Assembly: GCA_964621215.1 (NCBI GenBank)
Contig: CAZULF010000002.1
Span: 1 to 50,725 of the forward strand
From: CAZULF01 sp964621215
GTDB taxonomy: Bacteria; Pseudomonadota; Gammaproteobacteria; UBA1113
Direction: 5' to 3'
Length of the DNA: 50,725 bases
Positions 1 to 7,288 of the stretch are shown here, one piece after another. Position 1 is the stretch's first letter, and every line of letters starts with the position of its first letter. Under the pieces are notes generated by a model that was given only the letters and a program-made list of their open reading frames with translations, did not search any database and was not told the DNA's origin. The translations under genes and the position numbers were made by a program.

Positions 1-1
1 T

Positions 2-820
2 TCTGCTTTAGGTTATGACTTGCTGACGTTGATCCTAGATGACCCTTCCGATAAATTAAATCAAACTGAATATACGCAACCCGCTTTACTCGCTGCTAGC
101 GTTGCTGTTTGGCGGCTATGGCAAGAAAAAACAGATATGATGCCTGTAATTATGGCGGGCCATAGTTTAGGTGAGTATAGTGCTTTGGTGTGTGCGAACA
201 GTTTGGATTTTGCAGATGGATTACGATTGGTTGCAGAACGCGGTCGCTTAATGCAAGCTGCAGTTCCAGAAGGTGAAGGTGCAATGGCAGCAATCGTAGG
301 ATTGGATGATCAACAAGTGCAGGTTGTCTGTATGGAAGCAGCACAAGGGGATGTTTTGGCACCCGCGAATCTCAATGCGATCGGACAAGTTGTGATTTCT
401 GGTAAACACGAAGCAGTTGAACGCGCGGTAACAATAAGTTTAGCCATGGGCGCCAAGCTCGCTAAACTTCTTCCAGTAAGCGTTCCGTCACACTGCGAGT
501 TAATGCGTCCTGCTGCTGAAAAATTAGCAAAAAAATTAGAAGAAATAGATTTTCAGTCGCCAAAATATCGCATTTTACATAATGCTGACGTTGAATCACA
601 TGATGATCCTGATGCCATTCGACAAGTTTTAATGACGCAATTATATCGTCCAGTGCGCTGGGTTGAAACAATGCAACGTTGTGCGAATGCAGGCATAACC
701 ACCGTGCTAGAAATAGGCCCGGGTAAAGTATTAGCCGGTTTAAACCGACGTATCGACAATCGACTGCAAACGATTTCGATTTATGATAATGCCACATTAG
801 AAACAGCTTTGAAGATTTAG
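2..820 (+). CDS. fabD: Malonyl-CoA:ACP transacylase FabD, 5' end outside window
   Basis: Transfers malonyl from CoA to acyl carrier protein, the entry step of type II fatty acid synthesis in the cytosol. The frame is open from base 2 (SALGYDLLTL...), so about 40 N-terminal residues, including the usual FPGQGSQ motif, lie before the window. Seen here: the nucleophile elbow GHSLGEYSA at about bases 155-181, then the GQVVISG and SVPSHCELM segments with the second catalytic His, and the C-terminal EIGPGKVLAGL typical of the family. A TTG at 20 is only an internal codon. It is the first visible gene of the fabD-fabG-acpP-fabF-mltG-tmk-holB cluster; fabG follows after 49 bp. Confidence 0.95.
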   Translation, partial: SALGYDLLTLILDDPSDKLNQTEYTQPALLAASVAVWRLWQEKTDMMPVIMAGHSLGEYSALVCANSLDFADGLRLVAERGRLMQAAVPEGEGAMAAIVGLDDQQVQVVCMEAAQGDVLAPANLNAIGQVVISGKHEAVERAVTISLAMGAKLAKLLPVSVPSHCELMRPAAEKLAKKLEEIDFQSPKYRILHNADVESHDDPDAIRQVLMTQLYRPVRWVETMQRCANAGITTVLEIGPGKVLAGLNRRIDNRLQTISIYDNATLETALKI

Positions 821-869
821 TGAAACAAATGTCTCCCGCAAGTGGGAGTAGGGCTGAGGGAGAGGGTAC

Positions 870-1637
870 ATGACTAACTTACTAAATGAATCACTTACAG
901 GTCGGGTTGCTTTAGTCACTGGCGCTACTCGTGGTATTGGTAAAGCGATTGCTCTGCAATTAGGAGCGCAAGGTGCGACAGTTATTGGCACCGCTACCAG
1001 TGATACTGGAGCTGAAACAATTAATCATTATCTCGCAGAAAATAACATTAAAGGCGGTGGTATCGTTTTGGATGTCACTGATGCCGCTGCTGTGGCGACG
1101 CAATTGGATCTTATCGAAGAAAAATACGGTGTAGTGCAAGTACTAGTGAATAATGCGGGTATTACGCGCGATAACTTGATGTTGCGCATGAAAGATGATG
1201 AATGGCATGATATTTTGGATACCAACCTTACGGCGGTATATCGATTATGTCGTTTGATACTGCGTAATATGTTGAAATCTAAATGGGGCCGTATTATTAA
1301 TATTAGCTCTGTGTCGGGATTTATGGGTAACCCGGGCCAGGCAAATTATGCCGCAGCGAAAGCGGGTATGGTGGGTTTTAGCAAGTCATTGGCAGCAGAA
1401 ATAGCCAGCCCGAGCCGTAACCTAACGGTTAACGTGGTTGCACCGGGGTTTATTGATACAGATATGACCCGCGCTATTCCTGAAGCACAGCAGCAGGAGT
1501 TAAACGAACGTATACCTATGGGACGAGTAGGGCATCCAGAAGAAATCGCGGCCGTGGTAGGTTTCTTAGCTTCCCCAGGCGCTTCTTACGTTACGGGAGC
1601 TACTATACATGTGAATGGCGGTATGTATATGCATTAA
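870..1637 (+). CDS. fabG: 3-oxoacyl-ACP reductase FabG
   Basis: NADPH-dependent reduction of beta-ketoacyl-ACP in the elongation cycle. It is a classical short-chain dehydrogenase of 255 residues, slightly longer than the usual 244-248. The cofactor motif TGATRGIG is at residues 17-24, NNAG at 94-97, and the catalytic set is Asn119, Ser147, Tyr160 (YAAAK) and Lys164. The ATG at 870 is preceded by a purine-rich GAGGGAGAGGG stretch. The gene lies between fabD and acpP; the 183-bp gap before acpP contains a separate promoter, so acpP can be expressed independently. Confidence 0.97.
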   Translation: MTNLLNESLTGRVALVTGATRGIGKAIALQLGAQGATVIGTATSDTGAETINHYLAENNIKGGGIVLDVTDAAAVATQLDLIEEKYGVVQVLVNNAGITRDNLMLRMKDDEWHDILDTNLTAVYRLCRLILRNMLKSKWGRIINISSVSGFMGNPGQANYAAAKAGMVGFSKSLAAEIASPSRNLTVNVVAPGFIDTDMTRAIPEAQQQELNERIPMGRVGHPEEIAAVVGFLASPGASYVTGATIHVNGGMYMH

Positions 1638-1741
1638 ACGGACCGGCCTAGCGAATTGTTGGGAATAGGACAAAAAAGAAGGTAAAAAGAGCTCCAAAGA
1701 GGGATTTTAGTAGATAAATACAACAAAAAGCATAATTTATC

Positions 1742-1769
1742 TTGGCAAATCCAAAAAGCTTGATAAAAT
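1742..1769 (+). promoter_or_regulatory. Sigma-70-type promoter for acpP
   Basis: TTGGCA (1742-1747) and TAAAAT (1764-1769) are separated by 16 bp and lie about 50 bp upstream of the acpP start. acpP is normally one of the most abundantly expressed genes, which fits its own strong promoter. Assigned by inspection only. Confidence 0.6.
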
Positions 1770-1820
1770 GGGCGCTTACATATTTGTAAGCTCAGTTAAC
1801 TTAAAGAGGACTTCATTGCG

Positions 1821-2060
1821 ATGAGTAGTATTGAACAACGTGTCAAAAAAATTGTTGTAGAACAGTTAGGCGTGAAAGAAGATGATGTACGCCCTGACGC
1901 TTCCTTTGTTGATGATCTGGGGGCAGACTCATTAGACACAGTTGAGTTGATCATGGCGTTGGAAGAAGAATTTGAGGTAGAAATCTCAGACGAAGACGCA
2001 GAAAAGATCGTTACCGTCCAAGATACTATTGATTATGTTAAGAAGGTTACTGAAGAGTAA
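1821..2060 (+). CDS. acpP: Acyl carrier protein AcpP
   Basis: Small acidic carrier protein of fatty acid synthesis, 79 residues, close to the family's usual 77-78. The phosphopantetheine attachment site is Ser37 within GADSLDTVEL. The acidic helix II (VELIMALEEEFEVEI) that docks FabD, FabG and FabF is intact. The start has an upstream AGAGGA ribosome binding site. The gene has its own promoter and is followed by a strong hairpin, so it is probably transcribed mostly as a single-gene message inside the fab cluster. Confidence 0.98.
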   Translation: MSSIEQRVKKIVVEQLGVKEDDVRPDASFVDDLGADSLDTVELIMALEEEFEVEISDEDAEKIVTVQDTIDYVKKVTEE

Positions 2061-2104
2061 AACCGAATTTTCATATTCGTAGCAGTTATATGCCTTCATC
2101 ATAT

Positions 2105-2138
2105 AAACTCACCGCTTCTCAAAAAAAGCGGTGAGTTT
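2105..2138 (+). terminator. Hairpin terminator after acpP
   Basis: A perfect 13-bp stem (2105-2117 with 2126-2138, GC-rich CACCGCTT / AAGCGGTG core) with an 8-nt loop follows the acpP stop by about 45 bp. The stem ends in TTTTA rather than a long T-run. It lies before fabF and probably attenuates read-through from the abundant acpP message. Confidence 0.7.
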
Positions 2139-2176
2139 TAGTTATGGGGCATTTTTTTTCGTGGAGGACAAGAATC

Positions 2177-3418
2177 ATGACTAAACGCAGAGTCGTAGTC
2201 ACTGGCATGGGTATGCTATCGCCGGTTGGCCATGATGTTAAAAGTTCGTGGCAAGCTATTACTGCGGGTGAAAGCGGTGTACGTCTGATTCAAGCATTCG
2301 ATGTTAGCAATTTCCCTGCACGTATTGCTGGAGAAATTGTCGATTTCGATCCTTCCCTTTATTTAGATGTAAAAGAACGCCGCAAATTAGATTTATTTGT
2401 GCAATACGGCGTGGTTGCGGCCTGCCAAGCATTAGAAGATTCTGGTTTGCAAGTTACAGAATCCAATGCACATCGTATCGGGGTGGCTATTGGTTCTGGG
2501 ATTGGTGGGTTACCCTCGATCGAACGAACACACGATGCCTTAATTACGGGCGGCCCACGCAAAATGTCACCGTTTTTTATTCCTGGCGCTATTATCAATA
2601 TGGCTTCTGGTTATGTTTCCATTTTAAAAGGGTTAAAAGGCCCTAATATTTCCGTTGTTACTGCCTGCACGACCAGTGCCCACAATATTGGTTTGGCAGC
2701 ACGCATGATTGCTTATAGTGATGCCGACGTCATGCTGGCGGGTGGAACAGAAATGGCAACCTGTGGCTTAGGCATAGGTGGTTTTTCAGCTATGCGTGCG
2801 CTGTCTACGCGCAACGATGAGCCAAAACGCGCGAGCCGTCCTTGGGATCGTGATCGAGATGGCTTCGTGTTGGGTGAAGGCGCAGGAGTTTTAGTGCTTG
2901 AAGAATATGAGGCGGCTAAAAAACGCGGTGCCCATATTTATGCTGAAATTGCTGGTTTTGGCATGAGCAGTGATGCATATCATATTTCAGCACCGGACGA
3001 ACATGGAGAAGGTTTTATTGCTTCTATGCAAAATGCATTGCATGATGCGGGGCTAAATCCAGAAGATATCGATTATATCAATGCCCATGGAACTTCTACA
3101 CCGGTAGGCGATGTGATTGAAGCGATGGCGGTGAAAAAAACCTTTGGTGATCATGCTTACAAATTAGCTGTGAGCTCAACTAAATCAATGACCGGGCACT
3201 TATTAGGCGCTTCTGGTGCGGTTGAAGCAATTTTCAGCATTTTAGCTATTCGCGATAGCATAGTGCCACCGACCATCAATCTTGAAAACCCAGATGAGGG
3301 ATGTGATTTAAACTTTGTGGCTAATGTTGCTCAAGAGCGTCCAGTGCGAATCAGCCTCTCAAATTCCTTTGGTTTTGGCGGAACTAATGGCACGTTAATC
3401 TTTAAAAAAATAACGTAA
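2177..3418 (+). CDS. fabF: 3-oxoacyl-ACP synthase II FabF
   Basis: Condensing enzyme that extends acyl-ACP with malonyl-ACP, 413 residues. The catalytic Cys lies in VVTACTTSAHNIG near residue 164, followed by the two His motifs HGTSTPVGD and GHLLGASG and the C-terminal NSFGFGGTNG. The ATG at 2177 was chosen because it gives the canonical MTKRRVVVTGMG N-terminus and has a GGAGG site ten bases upstream. An ATG at 2144 would add 11 residues, has no ribosome binding site and sits just past the acpP terminator. mltG starts 10 bp downstream. Confidence 0.97.
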   Translation: MTKRRVVVTGMGMLSPVGHDVKSSWQAITAGESGVRLIQAFDVSNFPARIAGEIVDFDPSLYLDVKERRKLDLFVQYGVVAACQALEDSGLQVTESNAHRIGVAIGSGIGGLPSIERTHDALITGGPRKMSPFFIPGAIINMASGYVSILKGLKGPNISVVTACTTSAHNIGLAARMIAYSDADVMLAGGTEMATCGLGIGGFSAMRALSTRNDEPKRASRPWDRDRDGFVLGEGAGVLVLEEYEAAKKRGAHIYAEIAGFGMSSDAYHISAPDEHGEGFIASMQNALHDAGLNPEDIDYINAHGTSTPVGDVIEAMAVKKTFGDHAYKLAVSSTKSMTGHLLGASGAVEAIFSILAIRDSIVPPTINLENPDEGCDLNFVANVAQERPVRISLSNSFGFGGTNGTLIFKKIT

Positions 3419-3428
3419 GGGCAAGAAA

Positions 3429-4445
3429 TTGCAGCAACGACGATGGTGGGCAATCGGTTCATTGGTATTACTTGCCATCATTTGTTTATACCAGCTTAAT
3501 GTAGTAAGAGCAGCCTGGTATCGATCCAGCGTTAATCCTTATATCTCCGTTTATATTAATGTTCCTGCGGGTACCTCGCTCATTAATCTAGCTAAACAAC
3601 TCCAAGCGCAAGGTCTTATTAATAATGCCCGTTATTTCATTTGGCTCGCACGACTGCGTTATGCACATAATTCGATAAAAGCAGGTGAATATGCTATTCC
3701 TCCCTCATCCTCTCCAGCTAACATCTTAAAACAATTGCATCAAGGTAAAGTTTTTCAATATACCATCACGCTGGTGGATGGTTGGACAATATACCAAGTT
3801 CAGGCAGCACTGAATGAGCAACCGCGTCTTAAACATCAAGTAGGCAATACACCTCCCAAGCAGTTAATGCAGCAATTGGGTTTTGCACCGAGCTGGCCAG
3901 AAGGATTATTTTTTCCTGATACCTATTTTTATATAGCCGGTACTTCTGACAAGGCTATTTTACAACGTGCGCACAAGTCGATGCAGCAAAAACTTAACCA
4001 AGCATGGCAGCACCGCGCAGCAGGATTGCCTTATGACTCACCGTATCAAGCGTTAATTGCTGCCTCATTGATCGAAAAAGAAAGTGCAGACCCAAGCGAA
4101 CGAACGCTTATTTCCAGCGTTCTGGTTAACCGATTACGGTTGGGCATGCCGTTGCAAATCGATCCGACGGTCATTTATGGTATGGGCGAGCAATATGACG
4201 GCAGTATTACCAGCAAAGACTTACGACAAGATACCTTGTATAATACCTATATTCGTATGGGCTTACCGCCAACGCCGATCGCAATACCAAGCGAAAGTGC
4301 AATTGAAGCGGCATTGCATCCAGCAACAACAAAATATTTGTATTTTGTTGCGAAGGGAAATGGCTTACATCAATTTTCTGAAACGCTGACGCAACACGAT
4401 AAAGCCGTAAAAAATTATTTATTAATGCTGAAGCAGAATATGTAA
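3429..4445 (+). CDS. mltG: Endolytic murein transglycosylase MltG (YceG-like)
   Basis: Inner-membrane lytic transglycosylase thought to cleave nascent glycan strands and end their elongation. It has 338 residues: one N-terminal membrane segment at about residues 5-25, a LysM-like region, then the catalytic domain with Glu218 in LIEKES and the family signature SSVLVNRLRLGMPLQIDPTVIYG. The start is TTG; AAGGG overlapping the fabF stop supplies the ribosome binding site seven bases upstream, which indicates translational coupling to fabF. Position between fabF and tmk is conserved in gammaproteobacteria. Confidence 0.95.
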   Translation: MQQRRWWAIGSLVLLAIICLYQLNVVRAAWYRSSVNPYISVYINVPAGTSLINLAKQLQAQGLINNARYFIWLARLRYAHNSIKAGEYAIPPSSSPANILKQLHQGKVFQYTITLVDGWTIYQVQAALNEQPRLKHQVGNTPPKQLMQQLGFAPSWPEGLFFPDTYFYIAGTSDKAILQRAHKSMQQKLNQAWQHRAAGLPYDSPYQALIAASLIEKESADPSERTLISSVLVNRLRLGMPLQIDPTVIYGMGEQYDGSITSKDLRQDTLYNTYIRMGLPPTPIAIPSESAIEAALHPATTKYLYFVAKGNGLHQFSETLTQHDKAVKNYLLMLKQNM

Positions 4446-4454
4446 TTAAAATTT

Positions 4455-4516
4455 GTCATGCCAGCGAAGGCTGGCATCCATTTTCGGGACTGGATGCCAG
4501 CCTTCGCTGGCATGAC
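4455..4516. repeat. Family A palindromic element
   Basis: Perfect inverted repeat with 26-bp arms (4455-4480 and 4491-4516) and a 10-base loop; the arm begins GTCATGCCAGCGAAGGCTGG. It lies between mltG and tmk inside the operon. Full or half copies recur at 6364-6389, 19667-19692 and 30150-30210. Confidence 0.9.
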
Positions 4517-4545
4517 AATCTAGTATGACTAAAAGAGGGAACAAC

Positions 4546-5199
4546 ATGACTAAGAAACGCGGATTATTTATCACTGTCGAAGGCATCGAAGGTGTCGGCA
4601 AAACGACGGCCATGCAATTTTTGCAACATTGGCTGGAGCATAAAGGTATCGATTTTTTGCAAACTCGTGAACCCGGTGGAACCTTGATTGCAGAACAAAT
4701 CCGTCACTTATTTTTGAAAAAACAAATTGAATCAATTCATGCTGATACCGAATTACTGCTAGTATTTGCCGCAAGGGCGCAGCATCTTCAAAATGTAATT
4801 TTACCGGCTATGGCTGAAGGCAAGTGGGTGATATGCGATCGTTTTACTGATGCAACCTATGCTTATCAAGGCGGTGGCCGTGGGATGGATGTGCAGCGTA
4901 TTGAATTGATAGAAAATTGGGTGCAGAATGATTTTAGGCCAGATTGTATTTTATTATTAGATGCGCCCATTGAAGTTTGTTTGGACCGCGCTAAAAAGCG
5001 CGGCGCATTGGATCGCATTGAATCAGAAAAAACCGCATTTTTTGTACGAGCACGTAATGCCTATCTACAGCGCGCCACTGCAGCGCCGGATCGTTATCGC
5101 ATTGTTGATGCTTCATTGCCAATACAACAAGTGCAAGAGAACATTAATCACATTCTCGACCAATTGTGGGAACAACACCATCATGCCAGTAAGAAATGA
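4546..5199 (+). CDS. tmk: Thymidylate kinase Tmk
   Basis: Phosphorylates dTMP to dTDP for DNA synthesis; 217 residues. P-loop GIEGVGKTT at residues 13-21, substrate motif TREPGG, then DRFTDATYAYQGGGRG containing the DR(F/Y) motif. The ATG at 4546 has an AGAGGGA ribosome binding site and gives the normal N-terminus; an upstream in-frame ATG at 4525 adds seven residues and lies directly against the palindromic element. It overlaps holB by 17 bp. Confidence 0.96.
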   Translation: MTKKRGLFITVEGIEGVGKTTAMQFLQHWLEHKGIDFLQTREPGGTLIAEQIRHLFLKKQIESIHADTELLLVFAARAQHLQNVILPAMAEGKWVICDRFTDATYAYQGGGRGMDVQRIELIENWVQNDFRPDCILLLDAPIEVCLDRAKKRGALDRIESEKTAFFVRARNAYLQRATAAPDRYRIVDASLPIQQVQENINHILDQLWEQHHHASKK

Positions 5200-6388
5200 C
5201 ATCTACCCCTGGCAACAGCAACCGTGGCAGCATTTTCTTGCATATCGTCAATCGGGTCGTTTACCGCATGCTTTATTGCTCAGCGGTGTTAAAGGCTTAG
5301 GTAAAGCGGATTTTGCCAAGCAAATTGCTCGAATCGTTTTGTGTAAAAATGCCAAAACGACCGGTGAATTATGTCAAACTTGTTATAGCTGTTTGCTAGC
5401 AGATATTATTGAACATCCCGATTTTTATAGTTTAGCGCCGGAAGCAGAAGGGCAAGCTATTAAAATTGAATCGGTGCGAGAGTTGATCACGGAATTACAA
5501 TCCACCAGCCATTACCATGGTTATCGCATAGTACAAATATCACCGGCAGAAAATATGAACATGGCGTCAGCTAATGCTTTATTAAAAACGTTAGAAGAGC
5601 CGGGCGACGATATTTTATTTATTTTAATGACGAGCGCAATTGGGCGACTCCCTGCAACGTTACGCAGTCGCTGCCAAATGCTACATTTTTCTCCTGATTT
5701 TAGCGATGCTACGCAAAAGTGGTTAGTCGATGTGGCAGATTGCAATAAAGAAACGGCGCAGCAATTATTAGCACAAGCAGAAGGTGCGCCATTGCAAGCA
5801 TTACATTTGGCACAAGATGCGCCATCACTACAATACCAACAAACATTATTAGCGGATTTGCTTGCTTTAACACAACCGCATACATCGCCTTTAGTTATTG
5901 CACAACGTTGGCACGAACTTGGCGGTACTATTTTTATTGATCAATTGTTGACATTATTAAATCAACTTTTATGGCTTAAGGCCGAAGTTACGTCGTCCCG
6001 CGGCCCCACACCTTCGTCGTCCCACGACGCCACACCTTCGTCGTCCCACGGCCCCACACCTTCGTCGTCCCACGACGCCACACCTTCGTCGTCCCACGAC
6101 GCCACACCTTCGTCGTCCCACGGCCCCACACCTTCGTCGTCACACGACGCCACACCTTCGTCGTCCCGCGGCTTGTCCGCGGGATCCATGCCTTCTCAAG
6201 CCGACGTGAACACCCTATTATTTCGCACGCAACACATTTCACTCCGGCAATGGATCGACTATACTAATGAAATCTTGCAAATCCGAACGCGCTACATAAA
6301 AAGCTCGAATTTGAATTTGCAATTGTTGGTTGAGTCTATTTTGATCAAGTGGCTACGAATTACTGGATGCCAGCCTACGCTGGCATGA
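5183..6388 (+). CDS. holB: DNA polymerase III delta' subunit HolB, with in-frame repeat insertion
   Basis: Clamp-loader subunit, about 401 residues against roughly 330 in relatives. Seen: P-loop-like GVKGLGK at 35-41, zinc-binding Cys54, Cys64, Cys67 and Cys70, and the NALLKTLEEP segment with an SRC motif (LRSRCQ). The start ATG at 5183 overlaps the end of tmk; an open frame continues upstream to 4961 but is only tmk read in another frame. Residues about 270-335 are an 8-residue tandem repeat (GPTPSSSH/DATPSSSH) foreign to the family, encoded by an expanded palindromic element. The last residues (GCQPTLA) and the stop codon are read from a half copy of a second palindrome family. The normal C-terminal collar sequence continues between the two, so the protein is probably functional with a flexible insert. 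Confidence 0.9.
   Translation: MPVRNDIYPWQQQPWQHFLAYRQSGRLPHALLLSGVKGLGKADFAKQIARIVLCKNAKTTGELCQTCYSCLLADIIEHPDFYSLAPEAEGQAIKIESVRELITELQSTSHYHGYRIVQISPAENMNMASANALLKTLEEPGDDILFILMTSAIGRLPATLRSRCQMLHFSPDFSDATQKWLVDVADCNKETAQQLLAQAEGAPLQALHLAQDAPSLQYQQTLLADLLALTQPHTSPLVIAQRWHELGGTIFIDQLLTLLNQLLWLKAEVTSSRGPTPSSSHDATPSSSHGPTPSSSHDATPSSSHDATPSSSHGPTPSSSHDATPSSSRGLSAGSMPSQADVNTLLFRTQHISLRQWIDYTNEILQIRTRYIKSSNLNLQLLVESILIKWLRITGCQPTLA
5991..6187 (+). repeat. 24-bp tandem repeat derived from family B palindrome, inside holB
   Basis: Seven 24-bp units (6002-6169), each ending in CCTTCGTCGTCCCAC or a close variant and starting GGCCCCACA or GACGCCACA. The array ends in an intact family B half element (6159-6187, CGTCGTCCCGCGG through CCGCGGGATCC). 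All units keep the holB frame because 24 is a multiple of three. The pattern suggests insertion of an element, then expansion of one segment. Confidence 0.9.
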
Positions 6389-6389
6389 C
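6364..6389 (-). repeat. Family A half element forming the 3' end of holB
   Basis: TGGATGCCAGCCTACGCTGG and the following CATGAC match one arm of the family A palindrome with one base different. The holB stop codon TGA (6386-6388) is part of the element. Confidence 0.8.
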
Positions 6390-6416
6390 AACTTTCAATA
6401 TTAAAAAGGTTACATC

Positions 6417-7220
6417 ATGCGTTGCGCGTCTTATTGTTTGGCAAATAGTTTTAAATTAAGCAAGTTAGCGGATTATTTTAAAAGTCAGAAATATACTGTC
6501 GATTTGTATCGCAATGTATTACAAGTTAATCAACCCGGCAAAAGTTTTGAGCTGTTCTTTTTTGCGCATGGCACTATGGTGATTTGGGGATTGACCAGCG
6601 CGGAAGAACGAAAATTATTGGCGTCGCTGCAGTTATTTTTACCGCAATACCATGAAAAACCCGATTATCGTCACTTTGTTTATCAACATGGCAATAAAAC
6701 GCGTATTTATTCGCATAAACGCTTTCAGCTCGAAGTGATCGTTTTAGAATCGGATGATTCACAAATTAAATTAGCGATTTCTTATGGCTTAGCACAGTCA
6801 GTGAAATTAGAGTTTTTTGAAGATACAGTGCAACGTATTATTCGTGAAAATACGCCTTTATTTGAAAGCTTGGCCAAGACCGGTAAAGTATTATTAACTA
6901 AATCCGATATCACTCGCCGTATGGGTGAAATTTTTCTTACCCGAAGCTCTGTCAATTTGAATAGTGAATATTTGGATGTTCCTGAATATTTTTGGGAATA
7001 TCCTAATCTTGAAACCTATTATCTAATCAGCGCCCACTTTTTAGATATTCCTGTGCGGGTTTCTGCATTGAATCAACAGCTTGATGTGTTGCATGAACTG
7101 TTTAATATGTTAAACGGCCAATTACAGCATCAGCATGCCAGCTTTTTAGAAATCATTATTATTGTATTGATTGCTTTTGAAATTTTGCTCACTAGCATTC
7201 AAATGATTTGGTTCCATTAA
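6417..7220 (+). CDS. RMD1/YagE family (DUF155) membrane protein
   Basis: 267 residues resembling the RMD1/RMND1 (DUF155) family: N-terminal domain with FFFAHGTMVIWG, central helical region with KSDITRRMGEIFLTRSSVNL, a conserved acidic EYLDVPEYFWE stretch, and a single C-terminal membrane anchor at about residues 240-263. Eukaryotic relatives act in mitochondrial translation or sporulation; the bacterial role is not known. Ribosome binding site AAAGG lies a few bases before the ATG at 6417, 28 bp after holB, so it may be co-transcribed with holB. Confidence 0.75.
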   Translation: MRCASYCLANSFKLSKLADYFKSQKYTVDLYRNVLQVNQPGKSFELFFFAHGTMVIWGLTSAEERKLLASLQLFLPQYHEKPDYRHFVYQHGNKTRIYSHKRFQLEVIVLESDDSQIKLAISYGLAQSVKLEFFEDTVQRIIRENTPLFESLAKTGKVLLTKSDITRRMGEIFLTRSSVNLNSEYLDVPEYFWEYPNLETYYLISAHFLDIPVRVSALNQQLDVLHELFNMLNGQLQHQHASFLEIIIIVLIAFEILLTSIQMIWFH

Positions 7221-7248
7221 GAACTTTGCCATACCAGCACAGCACCAA

Positions 7249-7280
7249 TAGCCTGGATGGAGCGTTAGCGGAATCCGGGT
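7249..7280 (+). repeat. Family C half element
   Basis: TAGCCTGGATGGAGCGTTAG continuing into CGGAATCCGGG; a single arm without its partner, between convergent genes. Other copies occur at 30114-30137, 33191-33392, 38078-38155 and 43133-43262. Confidence 0.75.
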
Positions 7281-7288
7281 TGCGATTA

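Noticed and set aside
2144..2176. Earlier start for fabF
   Set aside because: No ribosome binding site, not part of the family N-terminus, and next to the acpP terminator.
4961..5182. Upstream extension of holB
   Set aside because: It overlaps tmk almost completely in another frame; the recognisable delta' N-terminus begins at 5183.
5962..6242. Two open frames antisense to the holB repeat, and a possible CRISPR-like array
   Set aside because: The frames exist because a 24-bp repeat keeps all frames open. The units are contiguous, with no unique spacers, so this is not CRISPR.
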